Of a stretch of DNA of 64,000 nt, positions 46,628 to 58,331 are shown one piece after another (the stretch's first letter is position 1; the number at the start of each line of letters is the position of its first letter). Both the position numbers and the translations under genes were made by a program. The notes under the pieces are model-generated. The model had not been told where the DNA came from. It made no database searches and was given only the letters and a program-made list of their open reading frames with translations. The DNA is taken from NCBI GenBank assembly GCA_014529385.2, contig CM043963.1, positions 111,566,912 to 111,630,911 of the forward strand, read 5' to 3'. The DNA is from Adiantum capillus-veneris (taxonomy: Eukaryota; Streptophyta; Polypodiopsida; Polypodiales; Pteridaceae).

Positions 46628-49600
46628 TTAAGAGATCTCTCTCTCATCCTCGCATAACTCAGCATAACTTCCTATATCTATATAGAGCTCTCCGTTTAAA
46701 CACATATCCTCTGTTTCATTTTGTAGCTCCTCTGCATGCACCCCATATAGAGTAGTAGCATCTTGATGCTCGTCTTGCACCACCGCAGCGGCTTCTGATT
46801 GAGTATCTTCTCTGATCTCCTCCATTGATGCCGTTGTGATTGGCACATGGTAGCCTTTATACGTCCTTGCACTACGAGGGGCTACCTCTATGACGTACCA
46901 CCAGTTTGATGTAGACTTTGTAGGATGAAATATTACCTGCCAGAGCCACATAACTTACATGAGAGCTTTCAAGCACATAACTTGTAAAAGGGGGATGTTA
47001 ACTATTTACATACTTACTTGTTCACAATGCTCGGGTAGTACGAAAGTGTCTCTTAGGTCAGTCCATTTCTTAGTAGAATCCACCTCAAGAAAACCAGACT
47101 CTCCTCTACGCACAGTAGCGTTGCGACCCTCCATGATTATCTTGAACCATTGCACGTCGAACAAGTCGACAAAAAATCCTCTGTAATCGATCCTCAAAAT
47201 CTCTTGCAGCGTGTCGAAGTAAGTGAGTTCCACCACCACAGGATCTGCATCAGAGGAACGTCGTCAACTAGACTGTTCAAATTTTGCCATGATTCCACAA
47301 TCTTGAGTAAAACGCTTTTTGTCGATCCGTTCCACCCTAAAATGTCGTCCTTTACACCATGCTGCTGTGTATGACTTATACTACAACGAACAAAGATTAT
47401 GAGTGGCCGTTCAAACGTTTAGAAATAAAGTCACTAGCTAGTCGTACATTGCAAACTTACCTTGGTCGCGCAACCCCGAGAGTACTCCCACTCTTCCTCA
47501 GTCACTTCGTCACCGCATTGTTGTGCGCTTTTCAATTGGTTGTGCAACCATCTTAAGCTCATGAACATTGGTAGGCTCTCTAGACCCGTCGGATAGTGCA
47601 TCGGTGGTTGTCTTCCCCGTCTCCACTCGATTCGTGCCCTTTGTCTCTCTTGCTTTGCATCCTCATATTGTGAAATCCACTTTTGCATCACTGGATTGTG
47701 AAGCATGCAAAATCGGTTGATTTTAGCCTCTAGATCTTCCGTCATCTTCTTCTCAACACCGAGATTGCACATGACAATCCCAGATATGCGCTCATCATCT
47801 ATGGTTCGCCATAGCGTGTCCCGGGCTTTATCAAATCCGTCTAGCCACTCTCCAATGTACACTAGGGACTCTGATACCAACCAACCTTCTGCCATGCTAC
47901 CCTCCGGACGTGCCTTTTGACGCACATATCCCTTAAGCGTTTTCATGAAACGTTCTAAGAAGAACATCCATCTGGAATGAACTGTGCCAGCTATTTCCAC
48001 CTCATCAACTATGTGAACAAGAAGATGCACCTGAATGGTTAGCATGGTAGCAGGAAAATGTTTCTCAAACATGCACACAAGCTCCGCAGCATTTAGTTTG
48101 GCGAATGGTATGGAGTCTACGTTGATCTCCTTTTGTGAGATCCATTGCACCAGCTTTGAAAGTTTGTAGATTGTGTTACGGATGTCGAGAGACAAACATC
48201 CCTCAATGGCAACCGGTAAAATAAACTGTAAAGTATGTGCAGCAATGATATTAAAGTCCACATTTTATGCAATGATATTAAAGTCCACTATGAACGTACC
48301 TGACACATTTTATGCCAATCGTGTGACTTCAAACCGGTAAGCTTTCCTTCTTTAGTAAAACACGTTCGGAGCGAGTGCATTACGCCAGTGGGGGTCCGCA
48401 AAGATCAAATGGTCTCTTTTACTTTGCGTTCTTGGGCTCCTGTGAAAATCCATGGTGCTTTAGGGAGTTTTATCGATCCATCAGACGCTGTTTGCGGCCA
48501 ATATTGCTCCATACGATCCACATTTCTAAGGTCAACTCTAGCTCCCAAAGTATCTTTCTTGCCGGTCAGATGGTCCCATAGTAGATTACCCACATTCTTG
48601 AATATGTGCATTGGATCGAGCAAGTGATTGATCATGAGTCGGGGCCAGTATGGTAACTCGTACCATAGAGATAGTCTCTTCATCCCTGGAGGCAATCCGT
48701 CATCGCACATCTCCTTCTGCTCTAACCATGCTTGTGCAGACATCCTTGGTGGCTCTCTTCCCAAAAAGCCGTCGCGTAACACATGATTCTCTGGAAGATA
48801 CGCTTGATGACCTTCGTAGATTTGCTTCTTCAGTGAGGGCGCCCTACGTGCATTCAGTCTAGGTCCACATGTGACACATGCTCTGTATCCGCTTGTTTGT
48901 AGCCCTGCATGTATACACATGATAATAGATCAACTATGGGAAAAAACAAGATTTACAGTGTCTGAGTGAGGAGTGTCAATAGATCACCTGAGCATTCTGT
49001 TAGCCCGGGATAGTCATGCATGGTCCACATTAGAATGCCTCTGATCAAAGCATTCCGTCGTCCTGTGTGTCGGCTCATATCCACCACCTCTATGCCAATC
49101 CACAATTGTTGTAGCTCTTCCAATAGTGGATGAAGATACACATCCATATTCTCCACTTTATATCGCCCTGGCACAATCAAGCTTAGCCATAGGTGCCCCT
49201 TCTTCGTAGTCAACCACGGGGGAATGTTGTAGTTGACGATGACAACGGGCCATACACTGTAAGATGTTGATCTTTGACCAAATGGATTTACGCCATCCAT
49301 AGCCAGGCCTAAGCGCAAATTTCGAGCTTCCCTGGCAAAATCCGACCATGTTCCATCTATATGTTTCCAGGCTGCGCAATCTGCAGGAATTCGTAGCACA
49401 CCATCCGAAGATTTATTCTCCTCATGCCATGATGCTAGGGCGGCCATGGACTTACATTCGAAGAAATGCTTGATGCGAGGAAGCAGAGGAAAATGTCGCA
49501 AAACCTTTTGTGGAATTTTTGTCCCGTGGAGATCTACTCGATATCTTTCGGAATCACATTTCGGACACTTCTCCATGTCTATGTATTCCCCTCTGAAAAG

Positions 49601-50277
49601 AATGCAGTCATTAGGACAAGCGTGGATAGAATTGTAATCCATCCCAAGTTTCGCAAAATCTTTCTTGCTTCATCTCGGGAATCTGGCATCACATTGTCAG
49701 CTGGTAGTATGTGCTCTTTAAGCAATCTACAAAACATAAAAATACGATACAGTCGTGTAAAAATCTATCAGATCATTATACATTTAGAGTTTTATTAAAG
49801 TAAACTAATTGTAATAGATCACCTGAAAAGCGTTGTGACGCTAGTGTCACTCCATCCAAACTTTGCCTGCATGTTGAGAAGAACCAGGAGTGCTTTCAAT
49901 CTAGACATACGTGCTCCATTATACAATGGCGTATCGGCTTCACTTTTCATATCATCATAGATAAGCCTTTCTGAATCCATGATCGTCTCGATCATGTCAT
50001 CAATCTCGGGCTCAAACATTGCCTCGTTGGGAATGTGCTCTGCATGATCATCTCCCGAGCTGTCAGAGGCTACATCTTGTGGCCTCACATATGCTCCTTG
50101 ACCAAAGCGCCTGTGAACACGTCTATTGGGTTGCAAGATTGCTGCTTGTTGGCCAGCGTCAGAGTCCGACGAATTATAATTGGAAACAACTCGATCTATA
50201 ATAGATGGATCGAACGGCCAAATTCGTGAACGTGCTGCAAAGAAACACGTCTTGTCCGTCGCACAGCATGCTTGCAT
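46628..50277 (-). pseudogene. CACTA 1 TNP2-like transposase (near-complete)
   Basis: Six exons can be traced. 50277-49822 is the N-terminal acidic part ending in a GTGATC donor. 49728-48991 has 'HACPNDCILFRGEYIDMEKC' and 'SERYRVDL', 'RLGLAMDGVNPFG', 'LWLSLIVPGRYKVENMDVYL' (transposase-21). About 48905-48300 has 'CVTCGPRLNARRAP', 'LLDPMHIFKNVGNLLWDHL' and 'LKSHDWHKM'. 48225-47461 is DUF4218: 'HLLVHIVDEVEIAGTVHSRW'. About 47380-47016 and 46938-46628 form DUF4216, 'WFKIIMEGRNATV', 'WWYVIEVAPRS', with an acidic tail. Splice borders are GT-AG. Damage: a one-base loss near 49643, TGA near 48403 and TGA near 47262, the TGAs at Arg-like positions. TNP2-type enzymes catalyse excision and insertion of CACTA elements with 3-bp duplications, as seen here. 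Confidence 0.85.
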
Positions 50278-50279
50278 TG

Positions 50280-50416
50280 ATTACAAGGACATAAGACCCT
50301 CGTTGAGAGATAGGTGTTTCGGTTGGACGGTCCCACATCCTCGTCACTACTCATAATGAGGATAAAAATCTTATAACTTGGACAACAAATTTAATATTCT
50401 ATTGGCATTCTTCGTC

Positions 50417-50492
<76 letters not shown>

Positions 50493-50925
50493 ACCTCACA
50501 TTCTCTAGTCATGTCCAATCCCCGCACACCTCGGTCTAGAGGTGCACGGAGATCAGAACCACCGGGTTATAATCTCGTCTTTATTGGTCAATACCTATAT
50601 TTGTGGGCACAAGAAATCTACAGACCCACGTCTACATGATACTGCATGTAGTGGACAAAACCCCTTTCCCTCTTCTCTAGCTGTAGCAGTTCACAGCATC
50701 TTAACATCTTTTCATAGTAGATCTTTTCACTGTTCGTCTAACTCTAAACCCTAAACCGTAAGTAATTCTTGCGTGGACTCGATCTAACGTAAATAAGCGT
50801 AAATCTAAATAAACATAAATCTAACTAAAAATAAACCTAAATCTAATTTAACGTAAGTCTACATCTAACCTAATCTTTAACGTCTTTTGGGATAGTTTCC
50901 TACGACGTTAAAACTCTCTTCTTCT

Positions 50926-50958
<33 letters not shown>

Positions 50959-51095
50959 ACCTAAATAAACCTAAATAAACCTAAGTCTAATCTAATATAA
51001 CATAAATCTAAATCTAACGTAAATTATGTTATATTAAAAACAAAGAACTAAACTAACAGGGATTATAAGAACCTTAAAACTGATTTAACACATAA
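50280..51095. other. CACTA 1 5' region: repeats, no gene
   Basis: Contains a (CT)n tract at 50421-50490, a diverged copy of the 182-bp CACTA 2 repeat (about 50494-50600), CTAAA-rich repeats (50740-51030) and a GT tract near 50930. A segment of about 110 bp (50833-50940) recurs at 51548-51660. Confidence 0.7.
50421..50490. repeat. (CT)n microsatellite, 70 bp
   Basis: Uninterrupted CT dinucleotides. Confidence 0.95.
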
Positions 51096-51099
51096 TTTT

Positions 51100-51462
51100 T
51101 CACATAACTCGGCAAGAGTTGGCATTCTCATCACTAAAGATGTGAGAGTTAACTTCCGGCGGTGACGCTGCCTCATCTCCATCCACATCTGACGATAGCA
51201 ATTGGCCCTTTAGACCGTTCTTGCTCTTGTTACTAACTTTGAAGTTGCTGTTGAATGACTAGAGGTTGTCTAGATGGTCATTGTGTCGGGGATGTAGTGA
51301 CTCTTGCCGCCCTGAAGATCCACCTTCTTCCCTATCTTCTGAAGACATTTCACCACTACTTTTGGATAGACGGAGCCCACCATGAGTGAAGGCAGCAATA
51401 CCCTATATTCCATTGAGGGCTTTCTTCACCCGCTTCATGCAGGCATCGCAGTCTATGGAGAC
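51100..51462 (-). pseudogene. Captured HIPP-like fragment (HMA start to CaaX end)
   Basis: A single minus-strand frame begins after an AG acceptor-like site at 51462: 'VSIDCDACMKRVKKALNGI', the metal-binding loop and first helix of a heavy-metal-associated domain (M/I-D-C-x-x-C). A Ser/Gly-rich linker follows (SSGEMSSEDREEGGSSGRQE) and the end is 'NANSCRVM' before TGA at 51100. C-R-V-M fits a CaaX isoprenylation box, and HMA plus CaaX is the hallmark of plant HIPP proteins. The rest of the HMA fold and the first exon are missing. Two TAG codons (after NGI and after HLDNL) break the frame. It lies inside the CACTA element, surrounded by its CTAAA repeats, and is not expected in that family, so it looks like a captured host gene piece. 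Confidence 0.65.
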
Positions 51463-51547
51463 CTAAATCTAATCTAATATAACGTAAATCTAAATCTAGC
51501 ATAAATAAACGTAAATCTAATGAAAAATAAACCTAAATCTAATCTAA

Positions 51548-51660
51548 TTTAACTTAAATAAACCTAAATCTAATTTAACGTAAGTCTACATCTAACCTAA
51601 TCTTTAACGTCTTTTAGGATAGTTTCCTACGACGTTATAACTCTCTTCTTATTGTGTGTG
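51548..51660. repeat. Second copy of the 50833-50940 segment
   Basis: Shares TTTAACGTAAGTCTACATCT and TAGTTTCCTACGACGTTA with the copy about 715 bp to the left. The HIPP-like fragment lies between the two copies. Confidence 0.8.
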
Positions 51661-51859
51661 TGCGCGTGTGTGGATGTGTGTGCCAATAAAAAGAGATAAA
51701 TGGTATAACCTTTCTATCACCCATGCCAAGTATGATAGATTGGTTATGCCATTTCCCTCTTGAATAATAGGTCTTGAGTTCAACTCCTCGTCGGCTAGAT
51801 CTTTAGGTCTTTTAATTTTAATTAGTTTCCTACGACGTTAAATTAGTTTCTCTCTCTTT

Positions 51860-52028
51860 CTCTCTCAATGTGTGTGTGTTTTTTTGTTTATGCATGTTTT
51901 CTCTCTCTTTTCCTCTCTCAATGTGTGCGTTTTTTGTTTATGCATGCTCCCTCTCTCTCTCTTTTCCTCTCTCAATGTGTGTGTGCATTCTTTGTTTATG
52001 TATGTGTGTGTGCGTTTTTGTTTATGTT

Positions 52029-52068
<40 letters not shown>

Positions 52069-52073
52069 AACAC

Positions 52074-52127
<54 letters not shown>

Positions 52128-52198
52128 GGAGAGAGAAAGAGGGGAAGGGAACATGAGAGTGAGGAGAGGGAAGGAGCATACCTGGCTCTCCTTCCTCT

Positions 52199-52248
<50 letters not shown>

Positions 52249-52250
52249 AG

Positions 52251-52295
<45 letters not shown>

Positions 52296-52300
52296 CGTTA
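51860..52300. repeat. CT, GT and GA microsatellite cluster
   Basis: (CT)n about 52033-52062, (GT)n 52077-52107, (GA)n 52108-52140, (GT)n 52203-52247, (GA)n 52256-52290, preceded by three TCTCAATGTGTGTGTTTTTTG-like phrases (shared TTTGTTTATG). Overlapping open frames are artefacts of the repeats. Confidence 0.9.
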
Positions 52301-52374
52301 CCTGCTCCTCGCTTGAGGGCGCCGAAAAACTCAGATCTGAGATCTGAGTTTTTGGGCGCTCTCTGTTAATTTTT

Positions 52375-52491
52375 TAGCCCAGTCGGCGTCACTATGAGCG
52401 TCGCAAATTTACAAGTAAATTTGCGACGCTCATAGCGACGCCGGGATTTTTTTTTTGAGCGGCGCTGTGTGAGCGTCGCTAATATGAATAG
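52375..52491. repeat. CACTA right subterminal repeats
   Basis: GAGCGTCGC/GCGACGCTC units including a perfect hairpin CTATGAGCGTCGCAAATTTA and its complement. They match the GCGTCGCTAT motif of the left end. Confidence 0.85.
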
Positions 52492-52503
52492 CCTCTTGTA
52501 GTG

Positions 52504-52866
52504 GCTGTCATCACCGGTGTCTTGCTCAGTCAGCCCACTGTCAGTACTGAAACCTTCCTCTTGATCACTCCTACCTTCCTCCTGCACACTCCTAGGTGTT
52601 TCCTCTGAGACGCTTGTTTGATCATTTGTAGGGGGCTTGGGTTTGGGATGAGTAATCATGATAAAATCTTCATCATCATCATCATCTGTTCCTTTACCAT
52701 CTGCAGCAGCCTCGTGCGCTTGCGGATTTTGTTGCATTACATTTTCCCTTTCTTGCTGTCTATTCAGCTCATTAGATTTATCATTACAGAGCTTCTCTTC
52801 TTTCCTTTGATTGACAGGTGTCTTGTCAGGTTCATATCCTGCATCATTGATACGTGTGTATTCCAT
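52504..52866 (-). pseudogene. NIF/FCP1-like gene, piece 1 (N-terminal, before CACTA)
   Basis: The minus-strand frame from an ATG at 52866 reads 'MEYTRINDAGYEPDKTPVNQ', a Gln/Asn-rich part, an acidic run of Asp (about 52680-52660), 'EDFIMITHPKPKPPTNDQ' and 'SGLTEQDTGDDS'. The frame then enters the CACTA end, where the apparent extension HYKRL... is transposon sequence. The same frame resumes at 44441. It is a low-complexity regulatory-type N-terminus without a known domain. No clear acceptor precedes the ATG, so 52866 may be the true start. Confidence 0.65.
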
Positions 52867-52964
52867 TCACCCATTAATTTTCATCGATACCATTATGATT
52901 GCTTGTATGCATAATGTGACAAGTAGCATTCCATGTATGGTAGGCATCTATATCCTGTAGAAAT

Positions 52965-54440
52965 TCATATTGTCTATGCTAACTATGCTAACTAGTATAC
53001 AAAGTGTGCTAACCACCATGATTAATATGCTAGCTAGCATACAAAATATGCTAACAAGGAAGTGTGAATATATTGTGTATGCTAACTAGCAGAGAATGTA
53101 TGCTAATTAGCATATATAAAATGTTAATAGGCAAAATTGTGTGTATGTTAATGGTATGCTTATGTTTGATAGTGTTCTAATCAGCATACATGCTATGTTA
53201 ATTAGCATAAATGGTATGCTAATTAACATACAATGTATGCTACCATAGATGGTATGCTAACTAGAGGATAAGTTATGATAATAAACATAACGTCTTTGCT
53301 AATTAGCATACCATTTCTTTTGGTTACCATATTGTGCATGCTAACTAAAATACACATTACGATAACTAGCAAAGAGGTATGCTAACTATAATAAAAATTA
53401 TGCTAGCTAGCTCAAAATGTATGCTAACTAGCATAGAGGTATGCTAACAAGCATACACATTTTTCTAGCTAGCAAAGAAGGTATGCTAACTAAACTTTGA
53501 ATGCTTGTTAGCATGCACCAAATGCTAGCTAGCATACAGAGTATGCTAATTATCATACCTTTTTTTATAGTTATCATATTTGCATGCTAGCCATCATACT
53601 AAATGTTCTAATTAGCATAAGAGGTATGCTAATTAGCTTATATAATATGCTAAGTAGCATATCTTGTTAGCTAGTTAGCACACATGGCTAACAAGGTATG
53701 CTAATTAGCATATATAATATGCTAATTAGCATTTCTTGTTAGCCAAGGTATGCTAATTAGCATACTTTTTATGCTAATTAGAACATTGTGTTTAGCCATG
53801 TGTGCTAACTAGCTAACAAGGTATGCTAATTAACATATTATATATGCTAATTAGCATACCCTATATGTTAGTTAGCACACTGTGTGTGCTAATTTGCATA
53901 CCCTGTATGTTAGTTAGCGCACAGGGTATGCTAATTAGCATACTTTGTGTCTAATTGGGAAACTCTCTATGCTAGTTAGCATGCATAGTTTGTTAACTAC
54001 CATAGGAGGTATTCTTATTAGCATACACAGCCTGCTAACTAGCATACAAAAATGCCAAATAGTATTCACAATGCTAACTAGCATATAGGGTATGCTAATT
54101 AGCATACCCTGTGTCTAACTGGGAAACTCTCTATGCTAGTTAGCATGCATATTTTGTTAACTAGCATGGAAGGTATGCTTATTAGCATACCTTCTATGTA
54201 TGCTAATAAACATACTGTGTATTCTTATTAGCATACACAGTATACTAACTAGCATACAAAAAATGCCAACTAGTATTCACAATATGTTAGCTAGGATAAC
54301 TATCTGTGCTAACTAGCATACACAGTATGCTTACCACCATGACAATGTATGCTAGCTATATCTCATAGTATGCTTATTAGCATAACTAGGTTTGACAACT
54401 ACCATACACAATATTCTAGACACCATACTCACTAAGCTAA
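52965..54440. repeat. Second large TATGCTAATTAGCATA palindrome array
   Basis: About 1.5 kb of TATGCTAATTAGCATA, TATGCTAACTAGCATA and half sites, with AT-rich spacers. It lies directly upstream of the NIF-like gene start and is followed by a flank (ATTAGGAAAAATATGAACC at about 54456) related to that after the short array at 22.7-22.9 kb. Confidence 0.85.
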
Positions 54441-54455
54441 CTAGCATACTATCTG

Positions 54456-55490
54456 TGCTACATTAGGAAAAATATGAACCCTCTAGGGGCCCTTTGGGAT
54501 TAAGGTTAATTAGAGGCCAGCCAATAGGAAGAGGGTGGTGGACACACTCTATACCCTCAAAAAAGTAGGGGGACAAGGTAGCCTTACACCTCTTAATGGC
54601 CTCTTACCTAGTGAGAAGGTAAGGGAGGTGGTTAGGGGAAAGGGAGGGGGGGGGGGGACCACTTTGACCTTTTTTCCCCCACTTTTTGGCCCGAATTTAA
54701 AAAATTTCAAAAAATTTCAAATTTCAAGTTTTCCCTCCTTAAAAGGTCCCCTAACCTATTTCATGGTCAAAAAAGTATTTTTGACCTCCAAAAGTCAAAA
54801 ACGTGCACTAAAAAATTCCAAAAATTTAATTTTTCCAAAAAAAAATCAAAACATCATTTTTCACCCTCCAAAGTCTTTCCAAACCTATTCTATAGCTAAA
54901 AGTGATTTTCTCTCTCTACAAACCCTTTTCCAAGCTCTCCATGGCTACAACAACCACATGCACCCCCTACAGTCCAACATTATCTCTCTACTAGCTTTCT
55001 CCCATCTCCATTGTAGCACCAAGCAAGCTTCTCCCCCATCTCTTCCCCTTGCCCACCACATAGTTCCACACCAAGCTAGCTCCTCTCCCTTCTCTCACCT
55101 CCATTACAGCATGAAACAAGATTATCCTCCTTCTACTTTCATTCACTCGCACTACATGGAAACCTCTACTCTCGAAGGTGGAAAAAGCATCAACTCACAT
55201 GACTTGCATACCACAAGAACAGAAGGTGTGAATAGTGCATGGGCATTGCAAGGATTCATCTCCAACATAAAGATAGAATGGTGAGAAAACTACCCTTGTA
55301 GTTTTGGAGTGGGTGGGCTACACATAAGATTTGCTTACCATCAGATTACAGTACGGATCCATTTCCAGCATTGGAGCTAGTGGAAATAATGTTGGATGTT
55401 GGTTCTCCATTTTTGTAGGTCTGTGTCAGAACAAGAGAAAGAGCTCAACTTTGACAACTAATCTCTCAGGAAAGATTCCCGGTGCAAGGA
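54456..55490. other. Repeat-derived stretch after the array, no accepted gene
   Basis: Resembles the stretch 22890-23290 in order and wording (ATATGAACC flank, purine/pyrimidine runs, GTCAAAAAAGTATTTTTGAC). A 249-residue plus frame (54535-55284) crosses a G12 run and A-rich DNA and shows no domain, so it is not called a gene. Confidence 0.5.
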
Positions 55491-55493
55491 ACG

Positions 55494-55496
<3 letters not shown>

Positions 55497-55584
<88 letters not shown>

Positions 55585-55700
55585 AAGACTCAGCAAACCA
55601 CCTGCTAGTCTGAGAGAGAGAGAGAGAGAGAGAGCAAGACTCAGCAAACCGCCTGCTAGTCTGAGAGAGAGAGAGAGAGATAGAGAGAGAGAGAGAAAGA
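55497..55700. repeat. (GA)n microsatellite with a small duplicated insert
   Basis: A GA run of about 85 bases, then CAAGACTCAGCAAACCRCCT and the next bases twice, each followed by more GA. Confidence 0.9.
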
Positions 55701-55874
55701 GAGACTCCCCACGTCGTCTTCAGTAAAATAACTGAAAACAGAAGCCCATGAGGAGGGAAAATAATTTTTTTATGGAACATTTGAAATTCAAAGGACTTGC
55801 CCATCCATTTTCAGTATATTCTAATAAGCACAAGTAACTAGCACTGTCTGGGACAACATATTCAGTGACACGTT

Positions 55875-58331
55875 AACATGCTTCTACCCAAATGCATCTT
55901 TAATGGCACACACAGTTTCTGTTGCAAGTGTTTGAGCAGCATGGATAGCATCTATTTTGATTTCCTTGGAGCTCACGAATCTGCAAGAAAAGACACAAGG
56001 ATACACTAAGTGCTAGTTGAAATAATTGTGTACATAAAAAAGGTGTAGTCGAGTGGAGTCTTGTGGTGTACCTTACTAGCTCTCCTAATTTGAAAATAGC
56101 ATCCCTGACTTTCTTGTCCCGACATATAGACATACTCACCGACAGAATGAACTACAATGTAAATCAGGATAAGGGAAAGTGAGTGATAGTCATACACACA
56201 AACTATAGATAGAATAGGGAGTATGAAGATTACCTGAAGCATCTTGTGCCAATCGTGGGACTTCAACCCATACAATTGACTGCTTCCACCCTTCTTCGCT
56301 TTTGTGAAAGCTCCCTTTAGCGACCTCATGTATCCTGTTGGTGTGCAAATAGAGGCAATGGTACCCTTCACGTTGTCTAATTCTTCTTTTGCTAGCATCC
56401 ATGGTGCTTTAGGAAGCACAATCTTTCCATTTGGGGCACGCCGTGGAGTGGCACAGGCGGGGAGACATTTTAAAAGCCTCAAATCCTCCCTCGCACCCAA
56501 AGAGTCCTTCTTGCCAATAATGCGGTCCCATAGTGTTTGGGCTACATTCTTGAATATGTGCATGGGATCCAAGAGGTGTTGTATTTTTAATTCCTTCCAA
56601 TATGGAAACCTTTAAAATATGGAATACCTTGACATACCTTTTGGTGGAGGACACGGAGCCGGATTGTTGTTGTGGTGTTCCTCCCAAATGGTTGCCCAAT
56701 CTGCCATTGTGAGCTTTAGAGGAGCCTTCCCATTTGTTGGAGCCTTGTGCTTGATATGCCCTTAGGATAAGAAACAATGGTTGTTTGGATAAATTACCTT
56801 GCGCAAGGAATCTGGCCTCTCTGTCACCAACAATGGCCCGCAAGTAGGACATGCATTGTGGCTCGATGTGGAAAACCCTGCATACATATCATATCGTTAG
56901 AGAGATGAGTGAACTAAAGTGAGCTAAAGGGAGAGAGGGGATGAGGGAAAGAGAGATAGAGAACAGGGGGTTACCAGAAATCTCTCCAAGCCCAGGATAG
57001 TCATGCATAGTTCACATAAGGATTCCCCTCACTTGAGCCTCTCTCCCACCCTTTTGCAAGTGAGACAGTGACAACAGGAATGCCTCTCCATAACTCCTTC
57101 AACTCCTCGATGAGGGGCTCGAGGTAAATGTCAATATTTGACACTTTGTACTTCCCTGCCAGGCCAAGTGTTCCATGAAGTAGACTTAGTGCCGAAGGGG
57201 TTGACACCATCACTTTCTAACCCAAGCCTCAAATGTCGAGTCTCCAACCCAAACTCTGGCCATTGAGTTCAATGTGCCTCCATGTAGGTGATACGGCAGG
57301 GACATGCATCATTCCATCATTTGAGCGATGGTTTGCGTGCCATGCGAGAAGCTCCATGATAGATTTGCTTTTAAACATGTGTTGGATGCGAGGAATTAAT
57401 GAAAAATATCTTAATACGGGATAGGTGTGCCCCGCTCACACCTGTCTTGTATCGTGCCTCCCCGCACATGGGACATGAGGTAGCATGTGCATGCTCATTG
57501 CGGTATAGCATGCAATCGTTGACGCACGCATGGATGCGCTCATACTCCATTGCAAGTGCAGTGACATACGATCTAGCTCGTCGACGATCTGGAGGCATGT
57601 GGTGATCAGCTGGCAGCATTTTGCCCATCAAACTACAACAAACATGCATATTAGTATAATTCCTAGAAGATGACACCATAAAGAGAGAGAGGGAGAGAGT
57701 ATATAAAAGCCACATTCCATACTTATAGAAGTAGTGCATTGACACTTGCATTACTCCAATCGAATTTTGCTTGCAAGTTGAGTACTTCCAACGATGTTCA
57801 GAGCACCGAGTACTGTGCACCGTCGTAAAGAGGTGTTCGGGCACTCATCATCAATCTATCCTCCGTTTTGGCAGCCCATTTAGTGCAGAGCTGACAATCT
57901 TCTTTGCACACGTCACGCTCATGAGCTAGTAACTCATCACACATGTTGAACATGTAATCATCCTCTACCTCAAAGTGTGAAGACGACGTCGTAGGAGCTG
58001 CCGACGTAGAGCCAACGGCAGGATCGCCATGCGGTGCACCCAAATCGCCCAGTCGCTCTTGCCTCTGCCGTTCAGCCTTGCGTGCTGGTGCACCACCACC
58101 GAACACAGACCAATGGGGCACCTCCTCAAGCGACGGGTGAGTCATGCTATCATCTCTCCGAGCGCTTTTCCAAGGATGCCAAAGCCCTTAGTTCTCCATG
58201 TGCTCCAAAGCAATGCGCCTCAAGCGAGGAATTGCCCTTTTGCACTTGGCGCAACGACAAGGTAGTTTTTCCTTGAGCCAACGATCTCGCTCTGGGCCTC
58301 CAAGAGGACCACAATCATCCCAGTCGATGTC
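55875..58331 (-). pseudogene. TNP2-like transposase, N-terminal half, decayed
   Basis: Minus strand. 'WDDCGPLGGPERDRWLKEKL' and 'CRCAKCKRAIPRLRRIALEH' form the transposase-associated zinc region (58320-58190). 'TPLYDGAQYSVL', 'LNLQAKFDWSNASVNALL' end the first exon near 57725. After a TTGTAG acceptor come 'MEYERIHACVNDCMLYRNEH', 'CPMCGEARYKTG', 'RHLRLGLESDGVNPFG', then a short deletion before 'GKYKVSNIDIYLEPLIEELK'. 'MDPMHIFKNVAQTLWDRIIG' and 'LYGLKSHDWHKMLQ' follow, and the sequence leaves homology near 55875 inside DUF4218. Stops near 58187 and 57816 and several frame changes show decay. It covers the part missing from the fragment at 18.9-20.3 kb, but the two are not pieces of one locus here. 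Confidence 0.75.

Larger units (their letters stand above)
44442..52503 (-). mobile_element. Complete CACTA (En/Spm) transposon, 8062 bp
   Basis: The ends are perfect 12-bp inverted repeats (CACTACAAGAGG at 44442-44453 and its complement CCTCTTGTAGTG at 52492-52503), flanked by the 3-bp duplication GCT (44439-44441 and 52504-52506). Subterminal GCGTCGCTAT-type repeats are present at both ends. Inside, all minus: TNP2 (50277-46628), the Ptta/En/Spm partner gene (46365-45054) and a captured HIPP-like fragment (51462-51100). It interrupts the N-terminal coding exon of the NIF-like gene without disturbing the flanking frame. TNP2 has at least one frameshift and two nonsense codons, so movement would need help from another copy. 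Confidence 0.92.

Noticed and set aside
51868-52347. Overlapping plus frames of 78-159 residues in CT/GT/GA repeats.
   Set aside because: Three frames are open at once because of microsatellites. No protein signal.
54535-55284. 249-residue plus-strand open frame.
   Set aside because: It is rich in Ser, Lys and Phe, crosses a G12 run and A-rich repeats, and its sequence resembles the repeat flank at 22.9-23.3 kb.
18862-58331. Idea that the TNP2 halves at 18.9-20.3 kb and 55.9-58.3 kb are one gene split by everything between.
   Set aside because: The breakpoints do not meet (one ends in DUF4218, the other starts in an intron), one half is intact and the other decayed, and both sit on the same strand with the N-terminal half to the right across unrelated loci. 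Separate copies are simpler.
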